Source: SHZI01 sp031409515 (GTDB taxonomy: Bacteria > Pseudomonadota > Gammaproteobacteria > Steroidobacterales > GCA-2729495). Taken from it: a stretch of DNA of 64,000 nucleotides. Shown piece after piece: positions 17,653-25,175 of the stretch; position 1 is the first letter of the stretch, and each line of letters begins with the position of its first letter. The stretch lies in the NCBI GenBank assembly GCA_031409515.1, contig JANNXJ010000056.1, forward strand, positions 1 through 64,000, read 5' to 3'. The notes beneath the pieces are model-generated. The model did no database searches. It was not told where the DNA came from and saw only the letters and a list, made by a program, of their open reading frames with translations. The position numbers and the translations under genes are program-made.

Positions 17653-18024
17653 TTACCGGGCCACAAAGGACCGCTCTGCGAGCTGCGTGCCCGATGGTGA
17701 TCCGGGCACGCCCCTGAGTGCGGCCCGGAGGCCCGGGCTGAGTTCGGCCAGCTCAGCCGCCAGCGTAATGGCGACACAGCGCCGGGCCCGATGGCGTGCC
17801 GTATAGCCCCGGGCTTCCGGCAGGCTGCAGACTGCGGCAGACGCGGTCGCGAGCCGGCCGTAGAGCGTGGTCACGCCCTCCTGGGAGCCGAGATCCAGAT
17901 CCGCCAGGGACACGCGGTACGCCGACCCTGCTTCCGCCGACAGGGCGCCAGCCGGGACCAGCGCCGCCGCTACCAGAGTGGCCGCTGCCAGTCCGCGCCA
18001 CCGCCTTCTCCAACTGCTCTGCAT
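17653..18024 (-). CDS. UrcA family protein, exported
   Basis: This 123-aa protein has a signal peptide (SWRRRWRGLAAATLVAAALVPAG, cleavage near ALSAEA). The UrcA-family core follows: VSLADLDLGSQEGVTTLYGRL, then ASAAVCS, and C-terminal RRCVAITLAAELAEL with the second Cys. Function is unknown; the family is common in sphingomonads and steroid-degrading or xanthomonad-like gammaproteobacteria. The start is the ATG at 18024 with GGAG 8 nt upstream. It is convergent with the MFS gene and divergent from the LysR gene, which may regulate it. Confidence 0.82.
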   Translation of the reverse strand: MQSSWRRRWRGLAAATLVAAALVPAGALSAEAGSAYRVSLADLDLGSQEGVTTLYGRLATASAAVCSLPEARGYTARHRARRCVAITLAAELAELSPGLRAALRGVPGSPSGTQLAERSFVAR

Positions 18025-18084
18025 GACCCTGCTCCGTGACGCTGATGGGGAGGATCCTAGGCGGCGGCCCGGCGGACGGGTATA

Positions 18085-18117
18085 GACAGATATGCCCGCT
18101 CGACCTGCAAATCTGTC
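18085..18117. promoter_or_regulatory. Candidate LysR-type operator in the UrcA/LysR divergent spacer
   Basis: A perfect inverted repeat GACAGAT (18085-18091) / ATCTGTC (18111-18117) with a 19-nt spacer lies in the 120-bp divergent region, 28 nt upstream of the LysR start. Paired dyads upstream of an autoregulated LysR gene are typical, but the long spacer is unusual. It could instead be two half-sites on successive helical turns. Confidence 0.45.
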
Positions 18118-18144
18118 AGGTCCGCGCATGTCATCATCCTGACC

Positions 18145-19056
18145 ATGCAATGGGACGATCTGCGTTACGTGCTGGCGGTGCATTGCGCCGGATCCGTGGC
18201 AGCAGCGGCGACTCAGCTCGGCGTCAGCAGCATCACGGTCTTCCGGCGCCTGAAAGTGATCGAAAAGCAGCTGGGCGTCCGGCTGTTTGACCGGACCCGC
18301 AAGGGCTATGTGGTCACGTCAGCGGGCCTGGAAATCGTTCACCAGGCTGAGCGCATCGAGGACGACGTGGGCGCTCTGGAGCGCCGGCTGTGGCGCCGGG
18401 ACAAGGAGTTGCAGGGCACTGTGCGGATTACCGCACCCGACACGCCCAGTGCCTTCATCGTGGCCCCACTGATGCCGGAACTGCACAAGCAGCACCCCAA
18501 CATCACCATCGACCTCAATGTCGACAATCGGCTGCTGGATATCTCACGACGCGATGCGGACATCGCCATCCGGACCACCAACCAGCCACCCGGGAACCTG
18601 ATTGGCCAGCGCGTCGCCACGCTGCGCTATGCGACCTACGGGGCAGCGCGGCTGGTGCCCCGGGGCAAGGCCCGGGGAGGCAGCCTGGCCACCCTGCCCT
18701 GGGTGGGGCTGACCAGCTCCATAGGCAGTGAACGGGTAGCCGCCTACCAGCGCTACCTGAGCGCCAACGTGCAGCCCGGCCACGTCGTCCTGCGCGCCAA
18801 CTCACCCCTGGCGATGGCCTTGGCGGTGCAGGCCGGCGTGGGCCTTGGGGTGTTGTCGTGCATCACCGCCGCCCGACTCGGCGGGCTCGTGCGCCTGGGT
18901 CCGGTCATCGAGGAACTCAGCACAGAGCTGTGGATCCTCTCCCACCCGGAGCTCCGGGAGGTGGCCCGCGTCGCCGCTGTTTACAGCTACTTCCGGGAAG
19001 CCATCACCAGGTTGCGCCCGCTGTTTCTCGGCGAGGAGGCGCAGGATCGCGCCTGA
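18145..19056 (+). CDS. LysR-family transcriptional regulator
   Basis: This 303-aa regulator has an N-terminal winged helix (residues 1-60; GSVAAAATQLGVSSITVFRRLKVIEKQLGVRLFDR) and a LysR_substrate domain starting near GTVRITAPDT (residue 92). Members of this CrgA/AaeR-like subgroup often control a divergent or adjacent gene: here the UrcA protein, with UbiD convergent downstream. Its stop codon and last three codons lie inside a REP-like repeat. The effector is unknown. Confidence 0.92.
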   Translation: MQWDDLRYVLAVHCAGSVAAAATQLGVSSITVFRRLKVIEKQLGVRLFDRTRKGYVVTSAGLEIVHQAERIEDDVGALERRLWRRDKELQGTVRITAPDTPSAFIVAPLMPELHKQHPNITIDLNVDNRLLDISRRDADIAIRTTNQPPGNLIGQRVATLRYATYGAARLVPRGKARGGSLATLPWVGLTSSIGSERVAAYQRYLSANVQPGHVVLRANSPLAMALAVQAGVGLGVLSCITAARLGGLVRLGPVIEELSTELWILSHPELREVARVAAVYSYFREAITRLRPLFLGEEAQDRA

Positions 19057-19068
19057 AGGCGCTCCTAC
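19045..19068. repeat. REP-like element, single copy, containing the LysR stop codon
   Basis: GATCGCGCC-TGAA-GGCGCTCCTAC is nearly identical to one arm of the inverted repeat at 45490-45543. It folds as a 5-bp GCGCC/GGCGC hairpin with a 4-nt loop. The TGA at 19054-19056 that ends the LysR gene is part of the repeat, and the UbiD gene ends at its right edge. Confidence 0.8.
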
Positions 19069-20561
19069 CAGAGGCCTTTGAGCCGCTCAGCGAGTTTCGC
19101 CACCTCGGCGGGGTCGGCCTGGCTCACGTCGGCGTACTCGGTGAAGCGCTCCGGGATCTTGATCGTGGCGTCGATGCCCATCTGCTCACCCACGGTCGGA
19201 AAGCCCTGGGGCCCCTTCGGTGCGGAGGGGTCCAGGATGAAGGCCTGGCCGGAACGATTGATGATGATGTCGCTGTAGGGCTGGACCCGCGTCTGGATGG
19301 CCCACTCGATCGCGGAGAGGTCGTAGGGATTGACGTCCGGACCCACGACCACCGCCATCTTGGCGGTCCGGGGCCAGCGGCCGGCAGCCCCCCAGAGAGC
19401 ATGCAGCACGTACTTGCCAAACTCCGGATGCGGTTTGGTCGCACCGTCCACACTCAGCTGAACGATATAGGTCATATTCGGCGTGACGACGCAATCCTTC
19501 ACTTCCGGGATCTTGCGCTGCAGGTCGGAGAGCATCTCGCCTTCGATAGGAATCAATCCCAGGTAGTTGTGGTCGAAGGGCGGCATCATCTCGATCGTCG
19601 CGTACCAGAGCGGGTTCTTCCGATGGGTAATGGTGGTGACATCAAACAGCGGGAAGACCTGGTGCTTGTCGTAGTAACCCACGGAGTTGGAGTGCCAGCC
19701 GATGATCTGCTGGGGTACGTCCGGCTGGAAGACGCCCTCGATGACGTACTCCGCTGACGCGGGCACTTCCAGATCCACGGTCTCGCACTTGACGAGTTCG
19801 ACGGGCGAGCCCCGCAGGCCGCCGGCATAGTCGTATTCGTCGAGGCTGTAGGGCACGCCCGTGGCTGCGGCCATATGAATGGCCGGATCACACTGGCAGG
19901 CAATGGCGATCTCGAGGGGCTTGCCCATGCGCTGCGCCTTCGCCAGATGCAGGCCCACGTGATTCATGGGCGGGTTCCAGAAGGCGAAGATCGACAGCTG
20001 CTTTTTCTGCTCGTGCTCGCTGTAGCTGCCGCCGTGGGGGTGCTGGCAGTTCCAGAGGCTGGTGAGGCGATACCAGCCCACATTCCGGATCCCGGTCTCC
20101 GGGTCCTTGGTGACCACGACACCACCGCAAACGTAGGAGGCCCCCTCCTTGCCCAGCCACACGTGGGGGATCTGCTTGTCGATAGAGATCTTCTCCCGGG
20201 GAATCACCACGTCCTTGCAGGGGGCCTGCGCCCGGTCAACCATCACCGGCTTGTGCCAGGTGCTGCGGTCCGCAAGGATCGCCGCGTGCTTCAGCTTGGC
20301 CTCGATGGGGTCCCTGGTATCGATCGTGAGCGCCGTGCGTTCCCGGGTGCCGAAGGGATTGAAGATCACCGGAACACCCGGGGTGTTGTAACCCACCAGG
20401 TTCTCCAGAATCAGCCCGGGTCCGCTGGTCTCGGCGAGCAGGCGCATGAGGGTCTGCAGTTCATTGCTGCCGTGGGCGACATTGATCGGCGCCTTGACGT
20501 GCTTAAGCTGCCCCATAGTGTCGAGCTTCCCAAGAAACTCGCGCATATCCTTAAAGGCCAT
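19065..20561 (-). CDS. UbiD-family prenylated-FMN-dependent (de)carboxylase
   Basis: This 498-aa protein has the usual UbiD length. Family landmarks are the N-terminal MREFLGKLDTMGQLKHV, the prFMN/Mn-binding region around NVGWYRLTSLW and CQHPHGGSYSEHEQ, and the catalytic acidic segment VPASAEYVIEGVFQ (about residues 270-283). NHVGLHLAKAQRMGKPLEIA also matches the family. It needs prenylated FMN from UbiX, encoded at 32637-33233. Placement beside a LysR gene and SDRs favours a catabolic aromatic or alpha,beta-unsaturated acid decarboxylase over ubiquinone synthesis, but sequence alone does not settle this. The start is ATG 20561 with GGAGCAGGA upstream; a longer open frame would cross the palindrome at 20601-20656. 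Confidence 0.9.
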   Translation of the reverse strand: MAFKDMREFLGKLDTMGQLKHVKAPINVAHGSNELQTLMRLLAETSGPGLILENLVGYNTPGVPVIFNPFGTRERTALTIDTRDPIEAKLKHAAILADRSTWHKPVMVDRAQAPCKDVVIPREKISIDKQIPHVWLGKEGASYVCGGVVVTKDPETGIRNVGWYRLTSLWNCQHPHGGSYSEHEQKKQLSIFAFWNPPMNHVGLHLAKAQRMGKPLEIAIACQCDPAIHMAAATGVPYSLDEYDYAGGLRGSPVELVKCETVDLEVPASAEYVIEGVFQPDVPQQIIGWHSNSVGYYDKHQVFPLFDVTTITHRKNPLWYATIEMMPPFDHNYLGLIPIEGEMLSDLQRKIPEVKDCVVTPNMTYIVQLSVDGATKPHPEFGKYVLHALWGAAGRWPRTAKMAVVVGPDVNPYDLSAIEWAIQTRVQPYSDIIINRSGQAFILDPSAPKGPQGFPTVGEQMGIDATIKIPERFTEYADVSQADPAEVAKLAERLKGLW

Positions 20562-20600
20562 CGAATCCTGCTCCAGTTCTCGTGCGGCTGGTTTTAAACG

Positions 20601-20656
20601 CTGCAAACGATAGCATGGGGAAATGGGGCCATGCCCCATTTTTCCAGACTTTGCAG
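20601..20656. promoter_or_regulatory. Nested inverted repeat in the UbiD/SDR divergent spacer
   Basis: An inner perfect palindrome AAATGGGGC-CAT-GCCCCATTT (20621-20641) sits inside outer arms CTGCAAA (20601-20607) and TTTGCAG (20650-20656). It is 40 nt from the UbiD start and 45 nt from the SDR start, so it is well placed as a shared operator. The inner stem followed by TT could also act as a weak terminator. Confidence 0.5.
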
Positions 20657-20700
20657 TAGGCTAGCGGACCCCAAACCCCCGTTGCTCAGGAAAACAACCC

Positions 20701-21501
20701 ATGCCCGCCTCCACCAAGAAAGTCGCCATCGTCACCGGGTCCGCCACTGGCGTCGGCGCCGCCGCCGCGATCCTGCTGGCTGAGCACGGTTGCAACGTGG
20801 TGATCAACTACACCCGCAGCAAAACCGAGGCCGAGGAAACGGCAGCGACCTGTCGCGCCAAAGGCGCCGAGACGATCGTCTTCCAGGCCGATGTGTCGGA
20901 CGACGATGCCTGCCAGGCCATGGTCAAGGCTGCAGGCGACCAGTGGGGCCGCATCGACTACCTGATCAATAACGCCGCGCGCACCAAGTTCAATCCCTAC
21001 AAGAAGCTGGATGGCGTCAGCAAGCAGGACTTCCTGGACATCTACGCCGTCAACGTCGTCGGCGCCTACCAGATGGTGCGGGCGGTGACCCCCTGGATGA
21101 AGAAACAGGGCCAGGGCTCCATCGTCAACGACTCCTCCATCGGCGGCGTGACCGGCATTGGCTCCTCCATTCCCTATGCCGCGTCGAAAGCCGCGCTGAA
21201 CCTGATGACCAAGTCGCTGGCCCACGTGCTGGCGCCGGAGATCAACATCAACACGGTCGCGCCGGGCATGATCCAGACCCGATGGCTGAAGGGCGGCATG
21301 GGCGACGAGCAGTACGAGGCGATGATCAAGACCCAGGGCGCGCTGCTGCCACTGAAGAAAGTGGCGACAGCGGAAGACATTGCGGCCGTGCTGGTCTGGT
21401 TCCTCGAATCAGCCCACCTGATTACCGGCGAAACGCTGATTGTGGACAGCGGCATCCACATCGGGACGCTGCCGAATTATTCCAGCGGGGATGCTTATTG
21501 A
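20701..21501 (+). CDS. Short-chain dehydrogenase/reductase
   Basis: This 266-aa classical SDR has TGSATGVGAA near residue 12, INNAARTKF near 89, catalytic Ser in NDSSIGGVTG near 144, YAASKAALNLM near 159 and the FabG-like end GETLIVDSGIHIG. The basic NYTRSKTEAEE after beta-2 suggests NADP(H). It is divergent from UbiD across the nested palindrome and probably acts in the same catabolic route. It is the last chromosomal-type gene before the defence island. The 149 nt that follow contain only a weak CCCG/CGGG hairpin near 21599-21611. Confidence 0.9.
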   Translation: MPASTKKVAIVTGSATGVGAAAAILLAEHGCNVVINYTRSKTEAEETAATCRAKGAETIVFQADVSDDDACQAMVKAAGDQWGRIDYLINNAARTKFNPYKKLDGVSKQDFLDIYAVNVVGAYQMVRAVTPWMKKQGQGSIVNDSSIGGVTGIGSSIPYAASKAALNLMTKSLAHVLAPEININTVAPGMIQTRWLKGGMGDEQYEAMIKTQGALLPLKKVATAEDIAAVLVWFLESAHLITGETLIVDSGIHIGTLPNYSSGDAY

Positions 21502-21650
21502 AGGCGCATGAACTGCTTCAGCCGCCAATGATAATAGTCCTGACGGTAGCCAAAGAACTAACAGCATGCAGATAGCCGCTTCCGAGCCTTGCATTTAGCC
21601 CGCCTGACGGGTTAATTGATCGCAGCATTTCAGGCACTTTGGGAAAAGCG

Positions 21651-22781
21651 ATGAGCCTGCCTCCAGCTTCAACTCTTGACGACGTAAAGGTTCGCATACG
21701 CGAGTCGATCAGGAATCCCAACGTCGGCAAGGTAGAACAGGTGGCCCTGAAGGAAGGTCCCCGTACCTTCAGGCTCGCGACCCTGATGGAAATTATGAAT
21801 CCAAAAACCGGGGCCTTGCACCACTACACACTAAAGATCGACAGCATTGACCGGAAGAAGAGCGGCTGGTTCTACAAGCCCGAGAAGTCAGTATCGCTTG
21901 AGGGGAACGACCCAGACGAAGTCGATCGGCTTTTCCGCTTTCTCCGAGCGCACAGCGAAGGTAAGTTGGCAGATGCGACAGGGGATCTGCACATAATCCG
22001 ATCGGAGGATTACGACAAGCTGGCCCGGTTGGTCGACCTGATCCCCAGTCTCGCGTCTCCGGACATGATTGAGCTCGTAAAACTTATCATTCCTCGAATT
22101 ACCGAGGCCCGCTCCTATCTCAGGGAGTTCATCGAAGCGTTTGAACACAGCGATTCGCAAACGGTTGCGTACATTGCGGCAGCTGCACAACTCGTTAGGT
22201 ACAAGCAGGCCTACAAGCGCCTCAAGGTGCTAGTTGATTCTGGGGAAACACAGGAGCAGAGGTGCCAGGAACTTCTCGCAGAGAATCCGTGGATGTTCGG
22301 AAGCGAATACAGCGAACTCCTTGACAGGCGCAAATGGACTCGCGATGACAGTTTAGACTTCATGCTTCGTCGTACCTCCGACAATTACCTGGAGATAGTC
22401 GAGATAAAGACACCGTTCAAAGACCCGCTCTTTATCCAAGACAAGTCTCACGGCAGTTACTACCCATCAGCGAAGTTATCTCCCGTCATTGGCCAGGCGA
22501 TGCGCTACATCGCCGAGGTAGAGCGGAATAGAGACTCCATTCTCGTTAAGGATGGCTGCGACACTTTAAAGATGCGTGCGCGAGTCATCGTCGGTCGAGA
22601 CGGACCTTTCGAACACCAAGAGGCGCTTCGCACTTTCAACGCTCACCTACACAGGATCGAGGTCGTCACCTTCGATCAGCTTGCGCGCATTGCCGGCAGG
22701 GTTCTAAACGTATTCGAGAACGACACCATAGGCCCGCAAACGGACGATAGCCCCACAGATGAAGAACCTACGTCGTTCTGA
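21651..22781 (+). CDS. Shedu-like defence nuclease (DUF4263)
   Basis: This 376-aa protein has a C-terminal Shedu SduA-type PD-(D/E)xK nuclease. The lead-in helix EQRCQELLAENPWMFG (about residue 200) comes first. DSLDFMLRR (Asp of the PD motif) and YLEIVEIKTPF (E-x-K) follow near 235-255, then IGQAMRYIAEVE and RARVIVGR. The first 190 residues form a separate N-terminal region, in keeping with the variable sensory N-termini of Shedu proteins. Shedu is an established single-gene anti-phage system. The start is the ATG at 21651. GC content and codon choice (ATA, AGG) differ from the housekeeping genes, suggesting transfer. It begins the defence island. Confidence 0.85.
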   Translation: MSLPPASTLDDVKVRIRESIRNPNVGKVEQVALKEGPRTFRLATLMEIMNPKTGALHHYTLKIDSIDRKKSGWFYKPEKSVSLEGNDPDEVDRLFRFLRAHSEGKLADATGDLHIIRSEDYDKLARLVDLIPSLASPDMIELVKLIIPRITEARSYLREFIEAFEHSDSQTVAYIAAAAQLVRYKQAYKRLKVLVDSGETQEQRCQELLAENPWMFGSEYSELLDRRKWTRDDSLDFMLRRTSDNYLEIVEIKTPFKDPLFIQDKSHGSYYPSAKLSPVIGQAMRYIAEVERNRDSILVKDGCDTLKMRARVIVGRDGPFEHQEALRTFNAHLHRIEVVTFDQLARIAGRVLNVFENDTIGPQTDDSPTDEEPTSF

Positions 22782-22857
22782 TCAGTGAATTATGGCCGCG
22801 ACTAATCCAGTGAACGGCAGGGCCTCCCTCTCCCACTGGGAGAAGATGAACATCTGA

Positions 22858-23700
22858 ATGGGTGAGTTTAAAGACAAGTTTGTCGGATTCATCGATATAC
22901 TCGGCTTCAAGGGTCTTGTAGAAAACGCGGAAGCCGGCAATGCACCGACGCTGGCAGAGATAATCCAGCTACTAGAGGCATTTGGTTCCGCCGACATACG
23001 GGACGAACTTGCGAGAGACGGTCCGACCATATGCCCGCGTAGCCGGTATGTAGACCGGCATCTCGATTTCCAACTGACGCAGATTTCCGACTGCGTAATA
23101 GTTTCAGCCGAAGTCTCACCTGCCGGAGCAGTGACTCTCGTCAATCACTGCTGGAAAGTCGTCTTTAGACTCCTAAAAGAAGGATATTTGTGCCGCGGAC
23201 GAATAACGCGGGGACTAGTGCACCATACGTCAGACCAAGTAATCGGATCAGGCTACAACCGTGCCGTCGAGGCCGAGAAGAAAGTTTCAATCTTCAGCAA
23301 AACAATGGACGACGAGGGAACTCCGTTTGTTGACATTGATTCCTTCGTTTGCACCTACATTGCGGGATGCGACGATCCGTGCGTAAAGGAGATATTTTCG
23401 AGGATGACCATGAGCGATGACGGAGAGACTGCCATTTTTCCATTTTCACGACTGGCCCATTCATTCATCATCTCTGGATTCGGCCAGGACTTTGATCCCG
23501 GCAAAGAGCTGCGATCAAATGGCGTCATGCGGACAATCGTCTTAAGCACAATGGAGAAGGTGCGGCAATACTTGGATCCTGAAAACCCCAAAGCGAAGCG
23601 CAAGATCGAGCACTATCTGCATGCGCTAAGTGCGCAACTGGCTATGTGCGACAAGACCGACCGTGCCATTGCCATGTTTCGTAGTCCGGTTAACAGGTAG
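22858..23700 (+). CDS. Class III nucleotidyl cyclase-like protein of unknown function
   Basis: This 280-aa protein opens with FVGFIDILGFKGLV, resembling the FxDIxGFT metal-binding motif of class III cyclases. A second conserved Asp lies in LTQISDCVIVS near residue 80. The segment LCRGRITRGLVHHTSDQVIG followed by GYNRAVEAEKK (about 120-142) corresponds to the glycine-rich dimer/active-site region. Related uncharacterised proteins are common in defence neighbourhoods. It is not Pycsar as described, because no PycTM or other effector with membrane spans is adjacent. The ATG at 22858 directly follows a TGA (TGAATG). A GGGAG 5 nt before an upstream three-codon ORF (ATG 22846) may load ribosomes for it. 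Low GC suggests transfer with Shedu. Confidence 0.6.
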   Translation: MGEFKDKFVGFIDILGFKGLVENAEAGNAPTLAEIIQLLEAFGSADIRDELARDGPTICPRSRYVDRHLDFQLTQISDCVIVSAEVSPAGAVTLVNHCWKVVFRLLKEGYLCRGRITRGLVHHTSDQVIGSGYNRAVEAEKKVSIFSKTMDDEGTPFVDIDSFVCTYIAGCDDPCVKEIFSRMTMSDDGETAIFPFSRLAHSFIISGFGQDFDPGKELRSNGVMRTIVLSTMEKVRQYLDPENPKAKRKIEHYLHALSAQLAMCDKTDRAIAMFRSPVNR

Positions 23701-23717
23701 CCCTTGGATTGCGATTA

Positions 23718-25175
23718 ATGTTCCAACAAGCCTTCAAAAACATCGACGATGTCCTCCGCAAAGAGGCGGGCTGCACCACCGAACTAGACTACACCGAACA
23801 GACCTCCTGGATGCTCTTCCTGAAGTACCTGGACGGTCTGGAACAGGACCTTGCTGATGAGGCCAAGCTGGACGACAGGAAGTACAGCTACATCCTGGAC
23901 AAGCCCTACCGCTGGGAGTCCTGGGCTGCGCCCAAGGGTAAAGACGGCAAACTCGACCACATCAAGGCTCTGACCGGCGACGACCTCCGGGACTTCGTCA
24001 ACCAGCAGCTCTTCCCCTACCTCCAGGGCTTCACCCAGAAGGCCCGTGGTCCGAACACGATCGAGTACAAAATCGGGGAGATCTTCCGGGAGATCAAGAA
24101 CCGGATCTCCAGCGGCTACAACATGCGGGAGATCATCGACCACATCGACGAGCTGCGCTTTCGCTCCCAGGCCGAGAAGCACGAGCTCTCGCACCTGTAC
24201 GAGGCGAAGATCAAGAACATGGGTAACGCCGGACGGAACGGCGGGGAGTACTACACCCCCCGCCCGCTGATCCGTGCAATTGTCCAGGTGGTCGCGCCGA
24301 AGATCGGCGAACGCATCTACGACTGGGCGGTCGGCTCGGCGGGCTTCCTGTGCGAAGCGTACGAGTACCTGAAGTCGGCGTATCCCAAACGCACCACGAC
24401 CCAGGACCGCACCCTGCAGGAGCGGACCTTTTACGGCAAGGAGAAAAAGTCCCTCGCGTACGTGATTGCGATCATGAACATGATCCTGCACGGCATCGAG
24501 GCGCCGAACATCATTCACACCAACACCCTGTCCGAGAACCTCGCCGATATTCAGAACAAGGACCGCTTCGACGTGGTGCTGGCCAATCCGCCCTTCGGTG
24601 GTAAGGAGCGCAAGGAGGTCCAGCAGAACTTCCCCATCCGAACCGGCGAGACGGCCTTCCTATTTCTCCAGCACTTCATCAAGAGCCTCAAGGCTGGCGG
24701 GCGGGGCGGGGTCGTAATCAAGAACACCTTCCTCTCCAACACCGACAACGCCTCCGTGAGCCTGCGCAAGCTGCTGCTGGAGAGCTGCAACCTACACACC
24801 GTACTCGACTGCCCCGGTGGCACGTTTCAGGGGGCAGGCGTGAGGACGGTGGTGCTGTTCTTCGAGAAGGGCGCACCCGCCCGGAAGGTCTGGTACTACC
24901 AGCTCGATCCGGGTCGCAACATGGGCAAGACCAACCCGCTCAATGATGATGACCTTGCCGAGTTCATCAAGCTCCAGAAGGCCAAGGCCGACTCCCCTAA
25001 GAGCTGGAGTGTGGACACCAAGTCCATTGACCCGGCGACCTTCGACCTGTCCGTGAAGAACCCGAATGGTGGCGAGGAGGTCATCCACCGCAGGCCGCAG
25101 GACATCATCGACGAGATTGTCGCGCTGGACGTGGAGAGTGCCGAGGTGCTGGAGGGCATCAGGGCGCTGCTATGA
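23718..25175 (+). CDS. hsdM: Type I restriction-modification system, methyltransferase subunit
   Basis: This 485-aa adenine-N6 DNA methyltransferase has an N-terminal HsdM_N helical domain (about 1-140) with TSWMLFLKYLDGLE. The N6_Mtase domain follows, with GEYYTPRPLI before motif I and the SAM loop in unusual form DWAVGSAGFL near residue 205 (family members usually have Gly or Pro where Trp stands). Catalytic motif IV, NPPFGG, is near 292. It modifies the bipartite site read by HsdS. The start is ATG 23718 rather than TTG 23709. The stop overlaps the hsdS start (ATGA). Confidence 0.96.
   Translation: MFQQAFKNIDDVLRKEAGCTTELDYTEQTSWMLFLKYLDGLEQDLADEAKLDDRKYSYILDKPYRWESWAAPKGKDGKLDHIKALTGDDLRDFVNQQLFPYLQGFTQKARGPNTIEYKIGEIFREIKNRISSGYNMREIIDHIDELRFRSQAEKHELSHLYEAKIKNMGNAGRNGGEYYTPRPLIRAIVQVVAPKIGERIYDWAVGSAGFLCEAYEYLKSAYPKRTTTQDRTLQERTFYGKEKKSLAYVIAIMNMILHGIEAPNIIHTNTLSENLADIQNKDRFDVVLANPPFGGKERKEVQQNFPIRTGETAFLFLQHFIKSLKAGGRGGVVIKNTFLSNTDNASVSLRKLLLESCNLHTVLDCPGGTFQGAGVRTVVLFFEKGAPARKVWYYQLDPGRNMGKTNPLNDDDLAEFIKLQKAKADSPKSWSVDTKSIDPATFDLSVKNPNGGEEVIHRRPQDIIDEIVALDVESAEVLEGIRALL

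Noticed and set aside
22858..23700. Pycsar system
   Set aside because: The cyclase-like protein has no adjacent membrane or TIR effector as in described Pycsar loci.
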